Origin: Paraspadella gotoi
Taxonomy: Eukaryota > Chaetognatha
Direction of reading: 5' to 3'
Assembly (NCBI GenBank): GCA_051294375.1
Contig: CM119269.1
Span: forward strand, 10,522,883-10,586,882
Length of the DNA: 64,000 bases
The translations under genes were made by a program, and so were the position numbers. Positions 35,801-45,748 of the stretch are shown piece by piece. The notes under the pieces were generated by a model. It worked only from the letters and a program-made list of their open reading frames with translations, was not told the DNA's origin and ran no database searches. Numbering within the stretch: the stretch's first letter is position 1; the number at the start of each line of letters is the position of its first letter.

Positions 35801-36580
35801 TGAGAACATGAAGAATGCCAACAACGCTGGAATCGTGAACTAGCAAAATTCCCACTTCACATAGAACAATGGGGAGAACAAGACTGAAGAGAAGAGAGTG
35901 AAGAAGAGAAAGTAGAGAGCAGAGAGATGATGAGGAAGAGGGTGAGAGAAGAAAGAGGAACTTAGGACGCGATGAGAGCAATGGCGATAAGAACGTTCGT
36001 CTCACTGATTGAAAGATAAAAAAATGAAAGTATTTTCTTTCACCGATGGTAACTGCGTCGGCGTCGGGGCCTTTCCTCTCTCTCTCTCTCTCTCTCTACT
36101 CTCTCGATCTCTCTCTCTGGGTCTTCATCTCTCTCTCTCTCTTTCTTTCTCCCTCCCTTACCATCTTTCTTTTCTCATTTCCGCTTCCCATAAACTCCTT
36201 AGGGGCGAAGTCGGTCGCCATGCGACTCGTTGCAATCAAATATGAATCCTTTATAGGTGGATCTCTGCAACGGACCGCTAGTCACAAGTCCTGAGACTGA
36301 GATCCTGTCCTAACAGATAGATCTATTTGCGGTTTTCGAGTCTCAAAGTCATTTATAGGTTTTTAAACTCAAATTCTTTCTGTCAAAAAATTATGTCAAA
36401 TTAGATCAGTAAAATTCTGTCTTTCAAAAGCAATTGTTCAGTTCAAATTTCTGTCAAAAAATACTGAACTTGTCGAGAAACAGTTGTCAAAGAACAAGAC
36501 GCTCAAGATTCCAATAGTGTTGACTGACCGGGTGGCGCAACAAATGACTATTATTTATCACTGATGTATACCACTTCGGT
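31450..36580. other. No supported gene; CT- and GA-rich islands
   Basis: (GA)n lies at 32,702-32,795, 35,520-35,555 and 35,735-35,790, and (CT)n at 33,733-33,808 and 36,076-36,155. (GAC)n lies at 34,671-34,696 and a (GGC)n-like block at ~33,890-33,915. 32,940-33,290 is moderately GC-rich with an 81-codon frame lacking domains. Nothing else is recognised. Confidence 0.6.
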
Positions 36581-36745
36581 TTGATCACCGATATATGACA
36601 TGACATGACATGATTAAAAAACTTTATTTATTTCATGCGCTGCGTCAAGAAATTTTAGGTTTTCTGTTTCTTAACAAAGACGCATTTCAACTATAGAGAC
36701 CGACGAAAAGTGACTTATAGAGTTTCTCCGCGAGTAACTGGCGGC
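36530..36745. repeat. Dispersed repeat, copy 2, with SINE-like boxes
   Basis: GGGTGGCGCAAC at ~36,530 resembles a pol III A box and GGTTTGATCACC at ~36,578 a B box. They are followed by the GACATGACATGACATGA segment shared with 13,425-13,700. The arrangement suggests a tRNA-derived SINE, and the boxes are imperfect. Confidence 0.4.
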
Positions 36746-36881
36746 GCACACTTAAAAACAGAACAAAAAATACTAAAATCATTTAAAAATCAAGAGTGAA
36801 AATACTAAAAAAATCAAGACAAATTGGCAAATTTTAAGTCCACCGCATAGTTAAGACGAGTCTGGAAAATAATATCGTACG

Positions 36882-37376
36882 TTGACGATATGGAGACAAA
36901 AGTCAGTTCAGTCAGAAAGTGCTGAAGCCCTGAACGCTTCTGCCACATCCATGGTCAAAGGAAAAAAGATCAGCCTGTCACCCTTCGATCACACCTCGGT
37001 CGTCAGCCCGTGCTGGAAGACGCTCTACCGTGCACTCCTGAAAGGGAGAGCAAACATAAAGATAATATCGAATCTTATTTCCATTTACAACTCGGAATAT
37101 AGGAGATGGAACGAGATGGATTACCGAGATGGAACCGCACAATGGATAATATGTGGACTAACGAAGCGGCGGCTCAAGCCCTCGCGTTCTCGAGCGCTCA
37201 AAGCGAACGTAGTCACGAAAAGTTATGATAATGCCGGGCGGTCAATCGGGCGAAAAGGCTGTATGGCGTGGCATAGGATTGACGTAGTGAGACCAAGTGT
37301 CGGCCGAAGTGGTGGATGTGTATTGGGTCAGGTGGGAATAGGAAAGAATGACCAGATGGAAATACCAGAGACCTGA
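36882..37376 (+). CDS. Hypothetical ORF, 164 codons, possibly element remnant
   Basis: Apart from mex3 and frames interrupted by N or microsatellite, this is one of the longer ordinary-composition frames in the window. It starts ATGACGATAT-like at the left and runs through WKTLYRALLKGRANIKII and GCMAWHRIDVVRPSVGRSG to a TGA. No catalytic motif, signal peptide, membrane helix or zinc finger can be seen. It lies just upstream of the gypsy cluster and just after a SINE-like repeat, so it may be part of a decayed element. No splice sites or polyadenylation signal support expression. Confidence 0.2.
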   Translation: MTIWRQKSVQSESAEALNASATSMVKGKKISLSPFDHTSVVSPCWKTLYRALLKGRANIKIISNLISIYNSEYRRWNEMDYRDGTAQWIICGLTKRRLKPSRSRALKANVVTKSYDNAGRSIGRKGCMAWHRIDVVRPSVGRSGGCVLGQVGIGKNDQMEIPET

Positions 37377-38044
37377 GCTCGGACACATTTGTGTCTAGGA
37401 TGTGGGGAAAGGTGGCGGAAGGAGTTAATCACTCTATATAAATGTGGAAAAAAAAACTATAACGTGTCGCGATGTAGAGAAAGTCTATCAAAGAGTGAAT
37501 TAGAGATGAGTCTGAAGACTCTGAGGCGCTAGAGAAGAGAAGCAAATATGTGAGTCGTAGCGGGGAATGAAGTGGTGGTAACGGTAGCAAATGGAGTTCT
37601 CCAGAGAGATCGACGAACGCAGGAATGCGAAATTTGTGAGATGAAAAGAAAGATGAAAGGTTGAGAAAAAGAAATATGAAGGGAAAGAAATGATGAATAG
37701 CGCGGAGGATGTAAAGAATGGATGGAAAAAAATGAATTAGAATTATTAAGGAAAAAGGAAGGAAGAAGAAAAAGAAAGAGGATTGCAGAGAAAACGGAGC
37801 ATGATCAATGGAAGTGATTAATGAAAAGAGAAAGATGGAAAAAGGAGAATGAAAAACAATTAAAATACCTAAAAAGTCTCATTGATTTTAGCGTTTCTAA
37901 TGTACAAAATATTACTATTACTGAGACGATCTCTTAATATTCTTGATACCTGTTCCGTCCTACAGTACTATCCAGTTCGAACGGGATGGCTTGATTTCTC
38001 AATAATTATAGACGGCAATAGTTGTCCTATACATATGGCATTGA

Positions 38045-38228
38045 CATTCCGGGTTCTACTCGACACTTGCTCTCTCGAACTTCGGCGCATGAATCCCCCG
38101 CCCTTTGGTCTCTCGACCTTTGCTCGACCAGCTCAAGGTATGTGTACAATCGAATCTAACTCGGATTGAAGGACATCAGGTTGGGAAGGGTGAGAATAGA
38201 ATGCGGAAAACATCGTGGAGAGAAGACG
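38045..38228. repeat. Flanking direct repeat of the gypsy cluster, left copy
   Basis: Shares, in order, ACTCGACACTTGCTCTC, CCCCCGCCCTTTG, TCTCTCGACCTTTGCTCGAC, GCTCAAGGTA and GAAAACATCGTGGAGAGA with 43,387-43,550, in the same orientation. The right copy includes AAGGTTCGAATCTCGG, a B-box-like motif, so the unit may itself be a SINE. The two copies bracket most of the retroelement cluster. Confidence 0.7.
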
Positions 38229-38914
38229 AGAGACGACGAGTTGAACAGTCTGTCGACGTGGGCATACCAGGGTGTACCGCTAATGCCTTCCTCGGAAGTA
38301 CCATGTCCGCCGCTGGTTAACGCTTCGTCACGATGTCTTCTATGTGTTTCTTATCGCTTAGATAAGAGTCATCTCCTATTTCCTTAAACCATATTGTTCT
38401 CGATTTTTCTTTGCTTTTTCCTTCCTCTTCTCTCAGCTTCCACGCGAGACGTAGTCCGAACGAAGAAGAAAAGAGCAAAAAGAACAAACAACAACAATGA
38501 AAAATAGGGAATGAGCCAACAATGCAAACAACCACATGGATCATGTTCGACCAGCCTACTCATCGTCCTCAAGAGATGCTGAAGAGACAAAAGAAGTTCA
38601 ACGACAAACAACAACATTAAAATAATAAAACCCCCTGTTGACCTAATCGACAGTTGAGCTTCTTCTCCCGGCATCCTCGGTCTTCCTCCCGTCTCCGTGC
38701 TCCAACTGTCAATTGTACACTTATTATATAAAGTATTTTTATTTGTATTTTTCAAAATTTTGTAATTTTGTTATTTGATGTTTAAACCGGTTTTATTATT
38801 TAGTAGCATTACTATATTATTTATCAACATTTCTGTTCAATCACACCATATAATATAACAGGGGGGCATGGAGCCGCTCGAGTGAATCATCTATTACAGA
38901 AATAATTCCTCCAC

Positions 38915-38985
38915 TTATGGGATTCGAACCATCGAACTCAAGCTCTGGACGACCTGAGTTACAACCAGAGCCATCCAGACGGCCT
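38915..38985 (-). repeat. tRNA-like segment inside LTR-like unit 1 (left half)
   Basis: On the minus strand GGTTCGAATCC (38,920-38,930) matches the pol III B-box consensus exactly, and GGCCGTCTGGATGGCTC, about 50 bases upstream, is A-box-like. The acceptor stem does not close, so this is not a functional tRNA gene. It may be a SINE head or a primer-related relic. Confidence 0.45.
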
Positions 38986-39127
38986 CGATTCCTCAGAGAA
39001 TCTAAACCTATTTAAAACTTTAAAAACCCAAGACATCTTTTGGTGAACAGAGCAACTGTTTAAGAAAAACAAAAGTATTTCTAAATCGAGATTTAAAGCT
39101 TTAAATGAAAACAAAATCGCTGAGAAA

Positions 39128-39200
39128 TCAGGGCCGTCTGAGTGGCCCAGAGCTGTAGCTCGAGTCACTCAGAACTTGAGTTTGACGGTTCAAATCCAAC
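39128..39200 (+). repeat. tRNA-like segment inside LTR-like unit 1 (right half)
   Basis: GGCCGTCTGAGTGGCCCAG (A-box-like) is followed by GGTTCAAATCC at 39,187-39,197 (B-box match). It is the inverted, diverged counterpart of 38,915-38,985, so the two pol III-like promoters point away from the centre of the unit. Confidence 0.45.
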
Positions 39201-39601
39201 CATGGATGAATTATTTTATAAAAGATCTGATTCGCTCAAGTGGCCGCATGCCCCCTGTTGTAATATATGGTTAAATATATTAAAACAAAAATGTTGTCGT
39301 CCATCTTGTGTGACTGAAGTATGTTGATAATAAATATATAGTAATAATATAATAGACCGGTTTAAAATGTGCAACGAAAATAAAAATTTCACAAAATCTA
39401 AAAATTGAAAAATTTCAAATACAACAACAAAAATTTACAAAAATACAAAAAACACTATGGTAACTGATGTAATATTGACACGTCTGAGCGAAGAGACGGA
39501 GGAGACCGAGGATGCTGGGACGAAGATGCTCTGACTGCTCGTGAGGTCGACAGGGGTGGTATTTTGTTTCTTCGTCGTTGTTGTTTAGTCATTTGTATCT
39601 G

Positions 39602-41340
39602 TCATAGCGTCTGAAGATCTCTTGTCAAGTGTGGTTGATTCGTGATTGGCATCCTGCTAGAAAAGTTCTTCTGGCGTTGGTTTTGAGAATCTTTTGATTT
39701 CGTTTTTTTTCCTTTTTTTGTTGTTGTTGTGATTCTCTCTTCTCGCTTCTGGGAATGACTCGTCTCGCGTGGCGAGGCTGAGGAGAGAGGAGGGAGGAAA
39801 AAACGTAAAGGGGAGGAGGGTGGGCGGGGGGAAGGTGGGGTGGTTGGAGTGAGAGGGGGAAGGAGGAGGGGAAGGAGGAACCGGTCGGGCGACGCTGCGC
39901 GTTGATATTTGAACGAGTTGTCCGAGTTGTTTCTGCCGCGTCCTGTCGTAGCCGGGCTGGCGGCCTGCTGGGCGTGCTGAGGATGTCCCTGATCAAACTC
40001 CAACGTCTCGTCGGAAACCCACGCTGGTTTGACGTGGCGATGTTAGCTTCGCGGCCTTACTTGGGATTTTGATGGTGACATTAAGGCCGTTGCAATATAC
40101 ACTATCATAGTTAAGTGGAGGGTTAACGCCTGCTCGCCTGACAAAAAACTGTTGAGCGGATGTGCGGGAGATGGAGTAACGGGTTTTTGATGAGCGGATG
40201 TCACCGTCGGCTGAGGTGTGCCACTTTGACTCTAAGATTCGAAAGTTGGCGTTGTTTGTTGTAAGGCTGCGTTGTCGAGTTGAAAGTCGTTGAAATGCAT
40301 CCGGGGAGCTAATGCCTTCCCGAAGACCATGTCCGCCGCTTGATGCGCCGATGTCTTCTTTTATCGTTGTTCTTATCCTAGAAGAGTCATTGGCAATTTT
40401 TCAAAACCATTTGTCTCGATTTTTCTTGCTAAGGCGATGAGCGATTTCTTTGAGTTGCTGTGAAAGCTTATGCTTTATGATGCTTATCCCCCATTTTTTC
40501 ATCAGTTGTCTCCACAAAGCAGAGTTGAATTGTGTTCCCTGTCTGTAGTGATTACAGACGAGAGCGCGTACCGAACACTTATCCACTCGAGGCTCAAAGC
40601 GTCTAAGATCGTTGAAGTGAGGGTGTTGGGAATTGGGATGGCAGCCGGCCATCTGAGAAACAGTGGCATTACTTTTGCCCTCTGGCAATCTAGACAGTTC
40701 CCTGTCCCACTTTTGAAACATCTTGACGCATGTTATTCCAAACAAATTTTGCGGGAGACGGCTTTTCTTGCGCTCCACGCCTGGGTGCCCTAATATGTAT
40801 AACGTTGAATATTTTCTTCGCCATGACGCCGGTACGAATAGACGGGCAGGTTCATTTGAAGTCTGACCTTTGCTTCTTCCGCGATCTCTGGTAATCTGGG
40901 TCGAAACTGTTCTTGAGCCATTTGCTCGAAATTTGGTTTCGAAACTAGTTAGCGACTGCAATTACCGCCTGAGTGTCTTCGAGTCGATTTAGTTTTATCA
41001 ATTTCTTCTTCGAGTTTCCAGATTTTTCTGAATCGCGTTTTCCATCGAGTCGTACTCCATTGCGATGTAAATTCTCTTTCTTTTCCGCGTTGTCAGTGAC
41101 TTGTCGTCGTCTCATCGTCATCTGAGGTGTCATCATTGATATTGACGCTGCTGTTTGCTGCGCTGGCGCCGCTTGCTGCTGTTAGTTTAGTGATGCTAAT
41201 TGCTACTGCTGTATCATTATCGACGTCATCGACGATCTGGTGTTTGGATGACGTTATTGACAGGTTTCGTTGGGCGCCGGAATTTGACATTGAGTTTGGC
41301 CGCAAGAGGGCGTCGGCCCACAACGTTCCCTTACTGTTTA
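39602..41340 (-). mobile_element. Decayed Ty3/gypsy pol: RNase H end, integrase, C-terminus
   Basis: Minus-strand fragments follow in the correct pol order. At 41,323-41,336 KGTLWADALLRPN matches the RNase H end motif (ADALSR type). In 40,401-40,961 a 186-codon frame carries LGHPGVERKK (integrase HPG motif, residues ~58-66) and GTQFNSALWRQLMKKWGI (integrase core after the second catalytic Asp, ~142-159), then QQLKEIAHRL. At ~40,310 AADMVFGKAL matches the later integrase motif. At ~40,140 FVRRAGVNPPL and at ~40,025 VKPAWVSDE match the pol C-terminus. Reading frames shift between pieces, the second zinc-finger Cys pair and the DRG of the core are lost, and no gag or RT is joined. It is non-functional as read, though some shifts may be sequence error. 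Confidence 0.85.
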
Positions 41341-41559
41341 ATAAGAACGTCAGCGATCACTGAGAGCTTGATACGACTGACGAACGGTCCTGAAAGACTC
41401 TGCTTTCTTTCGAATCGCCGTCACAAAGGTAACATGAATCTACCTTCCAACCGCAGTGCCTAGAATTGGGCCCTCTGCTCCAGTACTGCATCACGGGCCA
41501 ATTGAGGAATCATTTGTGATGAAAACGTTTTGCTCCGGTTCTAGGATGATGAGTAATGA

Positions 41560-42965
41560 GCAAAAGAACAACAACAACCAAATGACAATAGTAATTGGGC
41601 ATCCATTGTTTGTCGACCAGCCTACTCAGTTCGTCTCAAAGAGATGCTTGAAGAGCACAAAGAAGCTTCAACGGACAACAACAACATTAAAAAATAATGA
41701 AACCCCCCTGTTGACCTAATCGACAGGGAGCTTCTTCTCCCGGCATTCCTCGGTCTTCCTCCCGGTCTCCGTTGCTCCAACTGTCAATTGTACAGGTTTA
41801 TTTATTATATATATTTTTGGTATTTTTGCATGTTTAAACGGTTTTTTATTTAGTAGCCATTACGATATTATTTATCAAACATTTCTGTTCCAATCACTCA
41901 GATAGCGACAACAATTATTTTGTTCTAATATTTTAGAACCATATATTATAACAGTGGGGGCAAGGAGCCGCTCGAGTGAATCAAATCTATTACAGAAATA
42001 ATTCCTCCACTTATGGGATTCGAACCATCGAAAACTCAAGCTCTGGGACGAACCTTGAGTTACAACTGCAGAGCATTTCAGATGGCCCTGATTCCTCAGA
42101 GACATCTAAACCTATTTAAAAACTTTTGGTGAAACAGAGCAACTGTTTAGAAAAACAAAAGAATTCTAAATCAGCATCTTTGTATAAAAATAATTCATCC
42201 ATTGGTTTGGATTTTGGAACCGGTTAACTCAAGTTCTGAGTGACCGAGCTACAGCTCTGGGCCACTTCAGACGGCCCTGATTTCTGGGCAGCGGATTTTG
42301 TTTTTATTTAAAAGCTTTAAATCTCGATTTAGAATCTTGTTTTCTTAAAACAGTTGCTCTGTTCACCAAAAGATGTCTTGGTTTTTAAAGTTTTAAAATA
42401 GGTTTAGATTCTCTTGAGGAATCATGGCCGTCTTGGATGTCTGAGTTGTAATCAAGTCGTCAGAGCTTTGAGTTTCGATTGTTCGAAATCCCATAAGTGG
42501 AGGAATTATTTCTGTAATAGTTTGATTCACTCGAAGCGGCTCCATGCCCCCTTTTATAATATATGGTGTGATTGAACAGAATGTTGATAAATATATAGTA
42601 ATGCTACTAAATAAAAAAACCGGTTTAAATGCAAATAATACAAAATTTACAAAAATTTGAAAAATACCAAAATAAATACTTTATATAATAAGTGTATAAT
42701 ATAATATAATAAGTGTACATTGACAGTTGGAGCACGGGACGGGAGGAAAAGACCTGAGGATGCCGGAAGAAGAAGCTCCCAAACTGTCATTAGGTCAACA
42801 GGGGGTTTTATATTTTCAATGTTGTTCGTTTCGTTGAACTTCTTTTGTCTCTTTCATGCATCTCTTGACTGAGTAGTGGTCGTTACTATTGGGCATCCAT
42901 GTTGTCGCTTTGTTTGTCATTGGTTGGGCTCCAATCCCATCTTTTTCCATTGTTGTTGTTTGTTC
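41560..42965. mobile_element. Palindromic LTR-like unit 2 with extended arms
   Basis: The core 41,709-42,800 starts TGTTGACC and ends GGTCAACA. Outside it the flanks also pair as an inverted repeat: GGCATCCATTG, AGAGATGC and AACAACATT on the left recur reversed on the right. The left half of unit 1 (38,440-38,900) closely matches both arms. The arms here are much more alike (roughly 90%) than the halves of unit 1 and differ by small indels. The centre (~42,110-42,330) is asymmetric, since the right arm carries an extra tRNA-like segment. Either a second genomic copy or a palindromic read could produce this. Confidence 0.6.
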
Positions 42966-43146
42966 TTTTTGCTCTTTTCTTCTTCGTTCGACCCGTCTCG
43001 TAAGGGGGATGAGGGGTGGGGGAGAGGGTGGGGACTGGGGCTGGGTCAGTGAGGGAGAGGAGAGGAGGAGAAGGAAGGAAGAAGGAGCGGGCGATAAGAA
43101 CGGAGTGAGGGCCGCTTCCAGAACGCGTTCAAATGCTACGGAAAAC

Positions 43147-43300
43147 TTGGCTGACCCACGACGATAAAAGAACTGCAGAGATTTCTAGGGGATGATAAAT
43201 TTCTACAGGCGTTTTATCCCCAGAGTCGCCCACAGATGCGCTCCCTTTGTACGAGGCCCTCATGGCAAGGCCAAAAAAACCTGGACTGGACAAGGAACGA
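43147..43300 (+). mobile_element. Gypsy RT/RNase H junction fragment
   Basis: Plus strand: TIKELQRFLGDDKFLQAF then, after a frame shift, PLYEALMARPKKP. These match the region after the gypsy reverse transcriptase palm/thumb (LQ-FLG, F--F-P, PLYEAL). The catalytic YxDD is not present. The orientation is opposite to the integrase pieces at 39.6-41.3 kb, so the two are not simply one element. Confidence 0.75.
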
Positions 43301-43386
43301 CTTGTGACAAGAACAAGAAAAGGGATGATCAATGGAAAGTGAGATGAAAAGAGAAAAGTGATGGACCTTACATAATTTCCATTTAA

Positions 43387-43544
43387 CATCCGGTTCTTAC
43401 TCGACACTCGCTCTCGGATTCCCGCTCGATTTCCGGCGCACACGACTCCCCCGCCCTTTGAGTCTCTCGACCTTGCTCGACCGGCTCAAGGTAAGGTTCG
43501 AATCTCGGTTAGGTGGGAAGGGGAAAGAAAGCGGAAAAACATCG

Positions 43545-43550
<6 letters not shown>
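43387..43550. repeat. Flanking direct repeat of the gypsy cluster, right copy
   Basis: Partner of 38,045-38,228. It runs straight into (GA)n at 43,548-43,590. Confidence 0.7.
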
Positions 43551-43591
<41 letters not shown>

Positions 43592-43599
43592 TGGTGCAA

Positions 43600-45711
43600 C
43601 AATATTATGCATGCTCGCTTTTTTTTCCTCTTCCCTGATTCTATTTTGGTTTTTTCCGATAAAACTCGGTTGCGTCATCAACGTTTTTGCGATAAAAGAA
43701 AAACACTCTTAAAGGGAAAGAAAAAAATCAGATAAAAAAAAAAGCAAAAAAATTGCTTTAAGCGAAAGAAGAATTTCTAAGCGAATCATGTACTCGAAAT
43801 GGTTTCTCACGAATCTGCGAATAGAGGACAACTCTTCCGACGCCGATCTCCAATCATTTTTTTTCTTCCTTTCCTTTCCTTCCTTTCCGATCCAAACTTT
43901 TCACCTCTATATTCTTTAACTTCCCTTGGAGGCATATCACGCGCCACTCGAGCCACCACTCTCTCCCCCCCCACTTTGCGCGCCACTCCTGCCCCACCCT
44001 CCCCGCGACGTTTCCATCCAGAGTAGTTCCACCAGCGATTGCGGAAGACGCGTCTGTCAATTCTCCTAAAGAATCCGCGGAAATAATGAAAATTTATGGG
44101 GAAACGAGAGAAAGAGAAATGGAGAATCTTTTCCTGAGAAGAAGATGGAATTACGGCGGGAATGATGGGGAAGGGAAAAGCGAGTGATGGAGAAAGGGAA
44201 AAAAAGAACCTGAGAGAGAGAGAGAGTGAGTGGGAGAGAGAGAGAGAGAAAAAAGTGGCATATGCAATATGCAATATGCATAACTTCGAGCTCTTGAACT
44301 GGTGAAACGAACGTTCTCAGAAAGTGACGTTTATCAAAAAAAAAAATTAAAAAGAAAAACAGAAAAGATGTTCTTTTTCGCTATTTTTAAAGTTTTTTTT
44401 TGTTATTCACAATGAAAAAATGAATTGTTAACAACTTTTGGCGAAATATTTTTATCATTTATAAATACATATAATAAGGCATTACAAAAAGGTTAAGGAG
44501 AAAAGAAATGATGAAGAAGAGAGAGAGAGAGAGAAAAAGAAAGAAGAGAGAGAGAGAGAGAGAGAGAGATGATTCATCTAGGACAAAAACCATAAGTTGG
44601 TGGAAATGGGGGTTGCGACCGGAGTTTGGGGCCAACCACTCAGAAAAAAGAAAAGAGAGAGAAAGAGAGAGAAGAGAGAGAGAAGAGAGAGAGAGAGGAA
44701 GACCAATAAGCAGCAGAATGAGAAAAGGAAGGTAGTTAAATTGAAATGTAAGACTAAGTAACAAGAGTATTAGGAAGGAAAGAAAAGAAAGAAAGAAAGA
44801 GAAGAAAGAGAAGGAAAATCAGTAAAAAACAAGTGAAATCATGAAGTAAAAAAAATAAAAAATACAAAGAAATAAAAAAAAAATATCAAAAAATAAAAAG
44901 AAACCTAAACAAAAAATATCGAGAATCTAAACAAAAATAAAAGATAAATTAAGCAAACAAAAATTACCATAAATACAACAAAATTGAAAAAGAAAGAAGC
45001 AAAGAAGAAAGAAAGAAAGAAAGAAAGAAAAGAAAAAAACATTTAAACCATCCTAAATAACCACAATCTCTGTTAAACACATACAATATACACACAACTT
45101 AAAAATACAAAGATAAAAGCAATCATAAAAGAGAAGAAAAAAACTAATATAAGAAACAGAAAGAAAGAAAGAAAGGAAGAAAGCAAGAAAGAAAAGAAAG
45201 AAAGAAAGAAAAAAAATGGAAAGACAAACTAAAAAAGCAACATTGACCTTTTATTTCCTCGATCTAAATTATTTCCTCTTCTTTTTTTTTTCTCGGGTAG
45301 GGGGAGGTGGTGAGGCAATGTTCTTCACAGTCCAGCCTCGAGCGACTTCCGTGTCATTGCGTCAAACGACTGCGAGCTTGCTGCTGTCAAAGCCGCTCCA
45401 GCCACAGACAGCCGCCGCAGCGGCAACTGGCTCTGAATGGACGCAGCCAAAGAATTCGTCATCGTCAACATCATTTTTAGTTTGGGGAGGAAATCGTCGT
45501 TGCCTCGATGAGAGGGAAGACGACGACGACGACGACGATTACGAAGACGACGACGACGACGACGATGATAAGAACGAGGACGAAGAAGATCAAGAATGTT
45601 TTTTCTCACTTCATCATTTTCGCGGAATTTTCGTACTGTTTGGGAAGAGATGTGATATGAGACGTAGAGAGAAGAAATATGAGAGGAGAAGAGAAGAGAT
45701 AGAGGCCGGAG

Positions 45712-45748
<37 letters not shown>

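Larger units (their letters stand above)
38636..39552. mobile_element. Palindromic LTR-like unit 1 of a gypsy element
   Basis: The unit starts TGTTGACC and ends GGTCGACA (TG...CA ends). Each end is preceded, reading inward, by AACAACAAC and a purine/C-rich AAAACCCCC or AATACCACCCC stretch like a polypurine-tract junction. Reading the minus strand it sits directly after the gypsy pol C-terminus (39,602-40,310), where a 3' LTR belongs. Its two halves are diverged inverted repeats: matching GCATCCTCGGTC, ACCGGTTT and GGGGGCATG landmarks occur in both, about 70% alike. ATTATATAAAG near 38,731 could be a TATA box. The divergence between halves is too large for sequencing noise. Confidence 0.6.

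Noticed and set aside
38915-39200. Functional tRNA genes
   Set aside because: B boxes are good, but the acceptor stems do not pair and no credible anticodon arm forms.
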